The notes under the pieces are model-generated. The model did no database searches, was not told the origin of the DNA, and saw only the letters and a list, made by a program, of their open reading frames with translations. The position numbers and the translations under genes were made by a program. A DNA stretch of 6,433 bases from Comamonas sp. Lineage in GTDB: Bacteria; Pseudomonadota; Gammaproteobacteria; Burkholderiales; Burkholderiaceae_C. Shown here piece after piece: positions 1-5,979 of this stretch. The stretch spans positions 1 to 6,433 of the forward strand of contig JAFAIY010000441.1 in the NCBI GenBank assembly GCA_019236485.1, given 5' to 3'. How positions within the stretch are numbered: position 1 is the first letter of the stretch; each line of letters opens with the position of its first letter.

Positions 1-1373
1 TCCTCGTCATTGATCTTGGCCGCCGTGGTGCGGTGGCCGATCTTGCTGTGGATCGCATAGGCGAAGTCGACCACGGTGGCGCCGCGCGGCATGGCCATGA
101 TCTCGCTCTTGGGCGTGAACACATAGACCGCGTCGGGGAACAGGTCCACCTTCACATGGTCCCAGAACTCGGCCGCATCGCGGGTCTCGTTCTGGATGTC
201 GAGCAGCGACTGCAGCCACTGGGTGCTCAGCTGTTCGGAATCGCGGCCCTGCTGGGCCTTGTACAGCCAGTGGGCGGCCACGCCGGCCTCGGCCACGATG
301 TTCATCTCCTCGGTGCGGATCTGGAACTCGATGCTGACGCTGGAGGGGCCGACCAGCGTGGTGTGCAGCGACTGGTAGCCGTTGCTCTTGGCGATGGCGA
401 TGTAGTCCTTGAAGCGGCCCGGCATGGGCTTGTACTTCTGGTGCAGCACGCCCAGGGCCGTGTAGCAGTCCAGGGTCTTGGGCACGATGATGCGAAAGCC
501 GTAGATGTCCGTGACCTTGGCAAAGCTCAGCTGGTTCTTCTGCATACGCTGGTACAGCGAATACAGCGTGCTCTCGCGGCCCATGAGGCGCACGGGCAGG
601 CCATGCTTGGCGAATTCGGCGTTGACCTCGTCCTGCACGCGCTGCACCAGGTCGCGGCGGCGCTTGCGCGAGCGGGCGATGGCTTTTTCCAGCGTCGCAT
701 AGCGCCAGGGGCGCAGATGCTTGAACGACAGGTCCTGCAGCTCGCGATAGGTCTGGTTCAGCCCCAGCCTGTGGGCGATGGGGGCGTAGATTTCCAGCGT
801 CTCCGACGAGATGCGCCCCCATTTGCCGCGCGGCATATCGCCCATGGTGCGCATATTGTGGGTGCGGTCGGCGAGCTTGATGAGGATGACACGCACATCG
901 CGCGCCATGGCCAGCAGCATCTTGCGGAAGGACTCGGCCTGGCTTTCCTCGCGGGTGTTGAACTGCAGCTTGTCCAACTTGGTCAGTCCGTCGACCAGCT
1001 CGGCCACGTCCTGGCCGAAGCGCTGGTCGAGATCGGCCTTGGTGATGCCGCAGTCCTCCATGGAGTCGTGCAGCAGGGCCGCCATCAGGGCCGGCGCATC
1101 GAGCTTCCAGTTGGCGCAGATGCTGGTGACCGCAATCGGGTGGGTGATATAGGGATCGCCGCTGCTGCGCCACTGGTCGGAATGGGCCTGGTCGGCATAG
1201 ACATAGGCCAGGCGCACGCGCTCCACGCTGTCGGCATCGAGATAGCCCAGATGCTCCAGCAGGCCGGCAAAAGCAGCGGCAGACACGCTGGCCGCCTGTT
1301 CAGCTGACATGCGCTGAGGCTGGGCCGGTGCCGGGGGAGAGGGAGCAATCGTCGAATTCGGGGCCGCTGTCAT
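1..1373 (-). CDS. spoT: Bifunctional (p)ppGpp synthetase/hydrolase (RelA/SpoT family), 3' part cut off by window edge
   Basis: Long RSH enzyme that makes (p)ppGpp from GTP/GDP plus ATP and hydrolyses it in the cytoplasm. I translated it directly on the minus strand: 457 codons are visible, without a stop, of roughly 740 expected. The HD hydrolase domain has the metal and catalytic residues H78, H102-D103 and D169, spaced as in Rel_Seq (H53, H77-D78, D144). The synthetase domain follows: GRESTLYSLYQRMQ, then DIYGFRII, the RFKD motif at 320-323, and E349 in EFQIRTEE. RXKD is the bifunctional-type motif; monofunctional RelA has EXDD. The visible end is the beginning of the TGS domain (VYVFTPKSEIMAMPRGATVV). 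The missing part should carry the rest of TGS and the C-terminal ACT region. The ATG at 1373 is preceded by AAGGA only 2 nt away, which is tight; the in-frame ATG at 1310 (MSAEQ) has no Shine-Dalgarno sequence. The first 21 residues are Pro/Ala-rich and poorly conserved in type. A terminator separates it from rpoZ. Confidence 0.96.
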   Translation of the reverse strand, partial: MTAAPNSTIAPSPPAPAQPQRMSAEQAASVSAAAFAGLLEHLGYLDADSVERVRLAYVYADQAHSDQWRSSGDPYITHPIAVTSICANWKLDAPALMAALLHDSMEDCGITKADLDQRFGQDVAELVDGLTKLDKLQFNTREESQAESFRKMLLAMARDVRVILIKLADRTHNMRTMGDMPRGKWGRISSETLEIYAPIAHRLGLNQTYRELQDLSFKHLRPWRYATLEKAIARSRKRRRDLVQRVQDEVNAEFAKHGLPVRLMGRESTLYSLYQRMQKNQLSFAKVTDIYGFRIIVPKTLDCYTALGVLHQKYKPMPGRFKDYIAIAKSNGYQSLHTTLVGPSSVSIEFQIRTEEMNIVAEAGVAAHWLYKAQQGRDSEQLSTQWLQSLLDIQNETRDAAEFWDHVKVDLFPDAVYVFTPKSEIMAMPRGATVVDFAYAIHSKIGHRTTAAKINDE

Positions 1374-1381
1374 ATTCCTTA

Positions 1382-1409
1382 AATGTAGCCTGCCAGCCGG
1401 TAGTGCAAA
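1382..1409 (-). promoter_or_regulatory. Weak candidate promoter for spoT
   Basis: Minus-strand TTTGCA (-35, 1409-1404, 4/6 to consensus), 16-bp spacer, TACATT (-10, 1387-1382, 4/6). It lies between the rpoZ terminator and spoT, where a promoter would be needed if termination is efficient. The implied transcription start falls almost on the ATG at 1373, so use of this promoter would mean a nearly leaderless mRNA or a start at 1310. The match quality alone does not rule out chance. Confidence 0.2.
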
Positions 1410-1420
1410 CTTATAGGCAC

Positions 1421-1445
1421 AAAAAAGCACCGACTGGCGGTGCTT
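1421..1445 (-). terminator. Rho-independent terminator downstream of rpoZ
   Basis: Read on the minus strand, AAGCACCG (1445-1438), loop CCAGT (1437-1433) and CGGTGCTT (1432-1425) form a perfect 8-bp stem, followed by four more T, giving a six-T run with the end of the stem. It begins 32 nt after the rpoZ stop codon and 47 nt before the spoT start. On the plus strand the hairpin is not followed by a U-run, so it should act only on leftward transcripts of the yicC-gmk-rpoZ unit. Confidence 0.88.
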
Positions 1446-1477
1446 AATTGAGTCTTTTGCTGCTGCGATGCAACAGC

Positions 1478-1681
1478 TTAGCCCGGTACTTTCTTCAGCA
1501 TTTCCAGGCCTACCTTGCTGTCTGCGATTTCGCGCAGGGCGGTGACGCCGGCCTTGTTCTTGGTCTCAATCTTGGGGGTGTGACCCTGGTTGAGCATGCG
1601 GGCGCGGTAGGTAGCGGCCAAAACGAGCTGGAAGCGATTGGGGATTTGCTCCAGGCAATCTTCAACGGTAATGCGTGCCAT
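1478..1681 (-). CDS. rpoZ: DNA-directed RNA polymerase subunit omega
   Basis: A 67-residue omega subunit, the small protein that wraps the C-terminal tail of beta' and aids RNA polymerase assembly. The recognisable RPB6/omega core is [16 protein letters not shown] at residues 15-30, followed by TALREIA at 47-53. The N-terminus MARIT closely matches E. coli MARVT, the segment that with beta' forms ppGpp binding site 1, and R3 is retained. The length is shorter than E. coli omega (91) but fits betaproteobacterial versions. The start is supported by GGAG at 1691-1688, 6 nt before the ATG. It lies 18 bp after the gmk stop, so it is very probably co-transcribed with gmk, and a strong terminator follows it. 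Confidence 0.97.
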   Translation of the reverse strand: MARITVEDCLEQIPNRFQLVLAATYRARMLNQGHTPKIETKNKAGVTALREIADSKVGLEMLKKVPG

Positions 1682-1699
1682 CAGGAACTCCGGGAACGG

Positions 1700-2329
1700 T
1701 CAGTTGGATTCAGGAATGTTGAGCGACTCGAAGGTATCGGCGCGAAGGCGCCGCTGGGCCGCATATTTGAGACGTTGCGCGTGGATGATCGCTTTCAGAT
1801 CAAAGAGCGCGCTCTCAAACAATTCGTTGATTATAACGAAGTCGAATTTTGCGACCTGGGCCATTTCCTCTTCGGCGTTTCTCAGGCGCAGTTCTATGAC
1901 TTCGGGCGCGTCCTCGCCGCGGTTCTCGAGGCGTGCGCGCAGCTCATCCCAGCTAGGTGGCAGGATGAAGATCAGCACCGCATTCGGGAAGGCGTTCTTG
2001 ACCTGCAGCGCGCCCTGGTAGTCGATCTCGAGCAGCACATCGGTGCCGCCCTTGATGCGCTCTTCCAGGGATTTCTTGGCCGTGCCGTAGCGGCGGCCGT
2101 GCACATTGGCCCATTCGACGAAGCCATTGTTGGCCACCATGGCGTCGAACTCGGGGTCCGAGACGAAGTAGTACTCGCGGCCGTGCTTTTCCTGGCCGCG
2201 CGGCGCGCGCGTGGTGTGGGAGACCGAGGGGTAGACGCGCGCGTCGAACTCACGCAGCGCGCGCACCAGAGAGGATTTGCCGGCGCCGCTGGGCGCCGAC
2301 ACGACAAATAGATTTCCGGGATGGTCCAT
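1700..2329 (-). CDS. gmk: Guanylate kinase
   Basis: Phosphorylates GMP (and dGMP) to GDP with ATP, an essential step of cytoplasmic purine metabolism that feeds GTP and (p)ppGpp synthesis. With the start at 2329 the protein is 209 residues, the usual family length (E. coli 207). Visible motifs are the P-loop SGAGKSS at 14-20; the GMP-binding residues S37, R41 and R44 in [11 protein letters not shown]53, E72 and Y81; EIDYQGA in the core; and the lid arginines in [21 protein letters not shown] chose the ATG at 2329 ([11 protein letters not shown]) because homologous N-termini begin there. In-frame alternatives are ATG 2341 and GTG 2371, the latter only 9 nt after the yicC stop; none has a good Shine-Dalgarno sequence. 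These alternatives are created by short tandem duplications. The gene sits between yicC and rpoZ, probably in one transcript. Confidence 0.96.
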   Translation of the reverse strand: MDHPGNLFVVSAPSGAGKSSLVRALREFDARVYPSVSHTTRAPRGQEKHGREYYFVSDPEFDAMVANNGFVEWANVHGRRYGTAKKSLEERIKGGTDVLLEIDYQGALQVKNAFPNAVLIFILPPSWDELRARLENRGEDAPEVIELRLRNAEEEMAQVAKFDFVIINELFESALFDLKAIIHAQRLKYAAQRRLRADTFESLNIPESN

Positions 2330-2351
2330 GACTTTGGGCATGAATTTGGGC
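2328..2351. repeat. 12-bp imperfect tandem repeat at the gmk start
   Basis: Plus-strand units ATGACTTTGGGC (2328-2339) and ATGAATTTGGGC (2340-2351) differ at one of 12 positions. On the coding (minus) strand each unit ends with an in-phase ATG or part of one, so the duplication supplies the alternative start at 2341 beside the one at 2329. The period is a multiple of three, so the frame is kept. Confidence 0.7.
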
Positions 2352-2384
2352 GTAAAGGGTTGCTTACGCACAGGGTTTGCTTAC
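2352..2384. repeat. 16/17-bp imperfect tandem repeat across the yicC-gmk junction
   Basis: Plus-strand GTAAAGGGTTGCTTAC (2352-2367) is followed directly by GCACAGGGTTTGCTTAC (2368-2384). They align with two substitutions and one inserted T. The second copy includes the yicC stop codon (2381-2383) and the GTG at 2371. It abuts the 12-bp duplication, so the whole yicC-gmk junction appears to be built from replication-slippage products. Confidence 0.5.
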
Positions 2385-3289
2385 TCGATGTTCTGCACTT
2401 GCTCGCGCATCTGCTCGATCAGCACTTTCATGTCCACGCTGATGCGGGTCAGCTCCAGCGTGGCAGATTTGGAGCCAAGCGTGTTGGCTTCGCGGTGCAG
2501 CTCCTGGATCAGGAAATCCAGGCGCTTGCCGATGTCGCCGCCCTTTTTGAGCAGGCGTTCGATCTCGTCCAGGTGCGAGCCCAGGCGGGTGATTTCCTCG
2601 GCCACGTCGATGCGGATGGCGAAGGCCGTGGCCTCGGCCAGAGCGCGGTCCTGGGCGGCCTCGGGCGCGACGGCGCCATCGCCCAGGGCCATGGCTTCCT
2701 TCCAGCGTTCGAGGAACTTCAGGCGCTGCTGCTCCACGAGCTGCGGCACCAGGGGCGCGGCCTGCTTGGCCAGCCCGCGCAGCTGCTGGATGCGGTCCAG
2801 CAGCATGGCCGAGAGGCGCTCGCCTTCGCGGGCGCGGGCCGAAAGCAGCTCGGTCACGGCCTGCTCGGCCAGGGCCGGGGCGATTTCGCTCCAGTCCGTG
2901 CCGGCTGCGCCGCTGCCGCTGCACAGCCGCAGCACATCGGCCACCGAGAGGTCGCGGGCCTTGGGCAGCCAGGCCTGGATCGAGTCCTGCAGCGTGAGCA
3001 GCCGTTGCAGCTGGGAGGCCGCAGGAATGGACAGGGACTGGTTGTCGGTGACGTCGATGGCGGCGCGCACTTCCACCTTGCCGCGCTTGAGACGCGCCGT
3101 GAGCAAGGTGCGCAGGGCCGGTTCAAGGGCGCGCAGTTCGTCGGGAAGGCGGAAGGACAAATCCAGGAAGCGGCTGTTGACCGCGCGGATCTCAAGGCCC
3201 AGGCGGCTGCTGGACTGGGGCTCTTGACCACCCTCAACGGATGCGCTGTGCTGGGCACTCGCGTATCCGGTCATGCTGTAAACTGGCAT
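2381..3289 (-). CDS. yicC: YicC family endoribonuclease
   Basis: A 302-residue protein of the YicC/YloC family. E. coli YicC is 287 residues and has been described as an endoribonuclease that affects the small RNA RyhB; the physiological RNA targets here are unknown. Family hallmarks are N-terminal SMTGYA (5-10), EIRAVNSRFLD (33-43), RGKVEV (69-74), REGE (154-157), DVAEE (228-232), LHREANTLGSKS (264-275), and a C-terminus KVLIEQMREQVQNIE almost identical to E. coli. The ATG at 3289 (MPVYSMTGY) is preferred. An upstream TTG at 3313 would add eight residues unlike the family, and no strong Shine-Dalgarno sequence decides between them. It is the first gene of the leftward unit yicC-gmk-rpoZ and is divergent from the kinase gene. 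On the minus strand GATAAT (3326-3321) is a good -10 but lacks a matching -35. Confidence 0.94.
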   Translation of the reverse strand: MPVYSMTGYASAQHSASVEGGQEPQSSSRLGLEIRAVNSRFLDLSFRLPDELRALEPALRTLLTARLKRGKVEVRAAIDVTDNQSLSIPAASQLQRLLTLQDSIQAWLPKARDLSVADVLRLCSGSGAAGTDWSEIAPALAEQAVTELLSARAREGERLSAMLLDRIQQLRGLAKQAAPLVPQLVEQQRLKFLERWKEAMALGDGAVAPEAAQDRALAEATAFAIRIDVAEEITRLGSHLDEIERLLKKGGDIGKRLDFLIQELHREANTLGSKSATLELTRISVDMKVLIEQMREQVQNIE

Positions 3290-3296
3290 TGGACTT

Positions 3297-3325
3297 TTGA
3301 TGGATGCTTGCAATTGCCCGATTAT
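3297..3325 (+). promoter_or_regulatory. Candidate promoter for the kinase-phosphatase operon
   Basis: TTGATG (3297-3302, 4/6 to the -35 consensus), a 17-bp spacer and GATTAT (3320-3325, 4/6 to the -10) lie in the 74-bp divergent gap. The predicted start near 3332 leaves a leader of about 32 nt. The -10 overlaps the minus-strand GATAAT (3326-3321) that could serve yicC, so the two promoters would compete for the same DNA. The spacing is ideal but both hexamers are moderate. Confidence 0.4.
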
Positions 3326-3349
3326 CCGGGTTTCGCATCATCCTTGAGG

Positions 3350-3361
3350 TTTACCGGTAAA
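3350..3361. promoter_or_regulatory. Perfect 12-bp palindrome before the kinase start
   Basis: TTTACCGGTAAA is a perfect inverted repeat without a spacer, ending 2 nt before the kinase ATG and downstream of the candidate promoter. The position would suit a repressor operator. With no loop it is a poor RNA hairpin. It lies between a GAGG (3346-3349, 14 nt from the ATG, rather far) and the start codon. The function is inferred only from position and symmetry. Confidence 0.35.
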
Positions 3362-3363
3362 AA

Positions 3364-4395
3364 ATGTCTACAAAGATCAAGCCAGCGCCATTGCCGCCGG
3401 GCAGCACAATAGGCGGATACCGGGTGGTGCGCAGGATTTCTTCGGGGGGATTCGGGATTGTCTACTTGGCCTTGGATTCCGAGGGCAAGCAGGTCGCAAT
3501 CAAGGAATACCTGCCCGCCTCGCTGGCCACCCGAGCCTCCAACGAACTGCAGCCGGTGGTCGCACCAGAGAAACTGTCCCTGTACCGCCTCGGGCTCAAG
3601 AGCTTCTTCGAGGAAGGTCGTTCGCTGGCCCAGATTTCGCACGCCTCCGTGGTCAGCGTGCTCAATTTTTTTCGCGAGAACGAAACCGTCTACATGGTGA
3701 TGAACTACCTGGAAGGGGCGACCCTGCAGGAATTCATCGTCACGGCGCGCGAGCTCAAGGCCAACAAGGTCTTCCGCGAATCGACCATCCGCTCCCTGTT
3801 CGACGAGGTGCTGCGCGGCCTGCGCATCGTGCATCAGCACAAGATGCTGCACCTGGACATCAAGCCCGCGAATGTCTTCATCACCAATGACGACAAGGCG
3901 GTGCTGATCGACTTCGGCGCGGCGCGCGAGGTGCTGTCCAAGGAAGGCAATTTCATCCGCCCCATGTACACGCCGGGCTTTGCCGCGCCCGAGATGTACC
4001 GGCGCGACTCGCAGCTCGGGCCCTGGACCGATATCTATGCCATAGGCGCCTGCATCTACGCCTGCATGCAGGGCATGCCGCCCAGTGAAGCGCCGCAGCG
4101 CCAGGAAAAAGACAGGCTGACCCTGTCGCTGAGCAAGCTGCGCGGCGTGTATTCGGACAATCTGATCGAGGTGGTCGAGTGGTGCATGGCCATGGACCCG
4201 CTGTCGCGCCCGCAGTCGGTGTTTGCGCTGCAAAAAGAGCTGACGCGCGAAGGCGAGCGCCGCTACACCAAGCTCAAGGTGCAGGAGCGCATGCGCATGC
4301 AGTTCGACAACATGGTGCATGACGCCAAGAGAAATCTGCAGAAATTCGGTGGCACGGAACGGGGCGTGGTGCCCGACAGCAAGCGCAAAACATGA
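3364..4395 (+). CDS. Soluble Hanks-type serine/threonine protein kinase
   Basis: A 343-residue eukaryotic-like protein kinase; the substrate is unknown. The kinase domain spans roughly residues 19-290. It has a glycine loop SSGGFGIV (26-33), ATP-anchoring K47 in VAIK, a probable helix-C glutamate E84, the catalytic loop HLDIKPAN (163-170: D165, K167, N170), DFG 183-185, APE 208-210, DIYAIG (223-228) and R282. The usual HRD arginine is Leu (L164), making it a non-RD kinase, a class that often does not depend on activation-loop phosphorylation. The C-terminal 50 residues are basic and probably helical (QERMRMQFDNMVHDAKRNL). I see no transmembrane segment, PASTA or other sensor domain, so it should be cytosolic. 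Its stop overlaps the phosphatase start (ATGA), implying coupled translation. A kinase-phosphatase pair at this place beside yicC recurs in Burkholderiales, as I recall it. Confidence 0.93.
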   Translation: MSTKIKPAPLPPGSTIGGYRVVRRISSGGFGIVYLALDSEGKQVAIKEYLPASLATRASNELQPVVAPEKLSLYRLGLKSFFEEGRSLAQISHASVVSVLNFFRENETVYMVMNYLEGATLQEFIVTARELKANKVFRESTIRSLFDEVLRGLRIVHQHKMLHLDIKPANVFITNDDKAVLIDFGAAREVLSKEGNFIRPMYTPGFAAPEMYRRDSQLGPWTDIYAIGACIYACMQGMPPSEAPQRQEKDRLTLSLSKLRGVYSDNLIEVVEWCMAMDPLSRPQSVFALQKELTREGERRYTKLKVQERMRMQFDNMVHDAKRNLQKFGGTERGVVPDSKRKT

Positions 4396-5297
4396 AATTC
4401 TCCGTATTCCAGCTGAGCCGCCGCGGCGGGCGCGCACTCAATGAAGACCGCATGGGCTACTGCTATACGCGGGAGGCCGCGCTGTTCGTGCTGGCCGACG
4501 GCATGGGCGGCCACCCCGACGGCGAGATCGCGGCCCAGATCGCGCTGCAGGTGGTGTCGGTGCAGTTCCAGCAAAAGGCCAAGCCCACGCTGGATGATCC
4601 GCGCGCTTTTCTGGAAGACGCACTGCTGCAGGCGCACAGGCAGATCCTGCGCTATGCCAGCGCCAAGGGCATGATGGACACGCCGCGCACCACGCTGGTG
4701 GCGGCCGTGCTGCAGGCCGGCCATGTGTGCTGGATCCACTGCGGCGATTCGCGCCTGTACTGGGTGCGCGACGGCCAGCAGGTGGAGCGCACGCGCGACC
4801 ATTCCTATAGCGAGATGCGCAAGGTCTCGGGCCTGGTGACCCAGTCCAACCGCAACGTGCTGTTCACCTGCCTGGGCTCACCGTCCAAGCCGATTTACGA
4901 CGTGAGCGACTTCCGGCGACTTGAGCAGGGCGACCAGCTGCTGCTGTGCTCCGACGGCCTGTGGAGCAGCGTGCCCAACCCCGAGATCCTACAGACCATG
5001 CGCGGCCGCCCGGTGGCGCAGTTCGTGCCCATGCTCGTGGACGCGGCGCTGCGCCGCGCGGGAGAGGCCAGCGACAACGTCACCGCGCTGGCGCTGGAGT
5101 GGGAAACGCCGAACAGCTTCGAGCCGTCCTCCATCTCCACGCAGGAGATCGCCGACGAGGGCTTTGAATCCACGATACAGATGGGGCCGCTCGAAGCATG
5201 CGAGGATGAGCTCGACGACGAGGCCATAGAGCGCTCGATCGCCGAGATCAACGCCGCCATACGCCGCTCCGCCGAACGGCACAAAGCCAAGTCCTGA
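4392..5297 (+). CDS. PP2C-family serine/threonine protein phosphatase
   Basis: A 301-residue metal-dependent phosphatase that very probably reverses the upstream kinase. PP2C motifs are in order: R14-x-x-NED (17-19), ADGMGGH (35-41, metal ligand D36), TTLVAA (100-105), CGDSRLYWVRDG (117-128), RDHS (135-138), CSDGLW (186-191, D188) and SDNVTALAL (227-235, metal ligand D228). The catalytic core ends near residue 237. Beyond it lies a tail of about 64 residues with a Ser/Thr-rich part (SFEPSSISTQE, ESTIQMG), an acidic stretch (EACEDELDDEAIE) and a basic end. The tail matches no domain I know. The glycine common before the TT motif is Arg (R99). The start overlaps the kinase stop by 4 nt. No membrane segment is visible. 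This is not the T6SS PppA context, since no secretion genes are adjacent. Confidence 0.93.
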   Translation: MKFSVFQLSRRGGRALNEDRMGYCYTREAALFVLADGMGGHPDGEIAAQIALQVVSVQFQQKAKPTLDDPRAFLEDALLQAHRQILRYASAKGMMDTPRTTLVAAVLQAGHVCWIHCGDSRLYWVRDGQQVERTRDHSYSEMRKVSGLVTQSNRNVLFTCLGSPSKPIYDVSDFRRLEQGDQLLLCSDGLWSSVPNPEILQTMRGRPVAQFVPMLVDAALRRAGEASDNVTALALEWETPNSFEPSSISTQEIADEGFESTIQMGPLEACEDELDDEAIERSIAEINAAIRRSAERHKAKS

Positions 5298-5305
5298 AGC
5301 CGGGA

Positions 5306-5317
5306 CCGGCGCGCCGG
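5306..5317. repeat. GC-only palindrome after the phosphatase gene
   Basis: CCGGCGCGCCGG is a perfect 12-bp palindrome 9 nt after the phosphatase stop, flanked by AGCC/GGCT arms (5298-5301 and 5317-5320) that could lengthen an imperfect hairpin. No T-run follows, so it is not a standard intrinsic terminator and read-through into rdgB is likely. The rest of the 82-bp gap (5318-5379) shows no convincing promoter; AGCGC-CACAA-GCGCT (5349-5363) is a small possible hairpin. Confidence 0.4.
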
Positions 5318-5379
5318 GCTCACTACTGAACCAATAGCTGATTACGCAAGCGCCACAAGCGCTGGCATGGATTCTTATT

Positions 5380-5979
5380 ATGAAAATTGTGTTGGCCTCC
5401 AACAATCGCGGCAAGCTGGCCGAGCTGCAAGCCATGTTCGCGCCCCTGGGCGTGGAGCTGATCCGCCAGGGCGATCTGTTCGAGGGCGAGGCGCCCGAGC
5501 CCTATGGCACTTTTGTCGAGAACGCGCTGTCCAAGGCACGGTTTGCGGCCGAGCACACGGGCCTGCCCGCGATTGCCGATGACGCCGGCATGTGCGTGGA
5601 CCATTTCGGCGGCCTGCCCGGCGTGGACACGGCTTACTACTGCACGCAGTTCGGCTACGAGAAAAGCGACGACAACAATGTGCGCGCTCTGCTCGAGCAG
5701 ATGCAGGGCGTGGAAAACCGCCGCGCCGCGATGGTCAGCACCCTGGTGGGCGTGCGCTCGCCCAAGGACCCCGAGCCGCTGATCGCCGTGGGCCGGGTCC
5801 AGGCTCTGCTCACCACCGAGCGCCGTGGCAGCAATGGCTTTGGCTTTGACCCGGTGCTGCTGATTCCTGAATTGGGCATGACCTTTGCCGAGATGACGCC
5901 CGAGCTCAAGCATGCGCACAGCCATCGGGGCCGTTCGTCGCAAGCCATGCTGGCCCTGGTGCGCGAGCGCTGGCTGTAA
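5380..5979 (+). CDS. rdgB: RdgB/HAM1 family non-canonical purine NTP pyrophosphatase
   Basis: Hydrolyses dITP, ITP and XTP to monophosphates plus pyrophosphate, cleaning deaminated purines from the nucleotide pool in the cytoplasm. The protein is 199 residues (E. coli RdgB 197). Motifs: ASNNRGKL (6-13, substrate-binding S7, N8, N9, K12), TFVENALSKARFAAEH (44-59), IADDAGM (65-71) with D68 as the likely catalytic base (E. coli D69), GSNGFGFDPV (150-159) and SHRGRSSQAM (181-190). The usual ADDSGL is ADDAGM here, with Ala in place of Ser. The ATG at 5380 begins exactly at the conserved N-terminus MKIVLASNN. The Shine-Dalgarno is weak (GGA at 5369-5371). It follows the phosphatase by 82 bp on the same strand and is followed by a 158-bp gap before hemW. 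Confidence 0.96.
   Translation: MKIVLASNNRGKLAELQAMFAPLGVELIRQGDLFEGEAPEPYGTFVENALSKARFAAEHTGLPAIADDAGMCVDHFGGLPGVDTAYYCTQFGYEKSDDNNVRALLEQMQGVENRRAAMVSTLVGVRSPKDPEPLIAVGRVQALLTTERRGSNGFGFDPVLLIPELGMTFAEMTPELKHAHSHRGRSSQAMLALVRERWL

Noticed and set aside
7..1173. 388-codon minus-strand open frame inside spoT
   Set aside because: It is the +1-shifted reading of spoT. The true frame, which has no stop before the window edge, gives the HD, synthetase and TGS motifs.
33..1307. 424-codon open frame on the plus strand opposite spoT
   Set aside because: It is a mirror of a GC-rich gene. The translation is low-complexity (Leu, Ala, Gly, Val, His, Gln rich) with no domain, and the opposite strand encodes an RSH protein with all catalytic motifs.
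1425..1445. Bidirectional terminator
   Set aside because: On the plus strand the hairpin is followed by AATTGAG rather than a T-run, and no plus-strand gene ends there.
2321..3412. 363-codon plus-strand open frame opposite yicC and crossing into the kinase start
   Set aside because: No recognisable domain, it overlaps two well-supported genes, and it is rich in Gly, Gln, Arg and Ala as expected for antisense of GC-rich codons.
3322..4437. 371-codon minus-strand open frame opposite the kinase gene
   Set aside because: Composition is typical of an antisense shadow (His, Gln, Leu, Val rich), while the plus strand carries a complete set of kinase motifs.
5298..5320. Intrinsic terminator after the phosphatase gene
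   Set aside because: The GC palindrome can fold, but no T-run follows on the plus strand, so I list it only as a palindrome.
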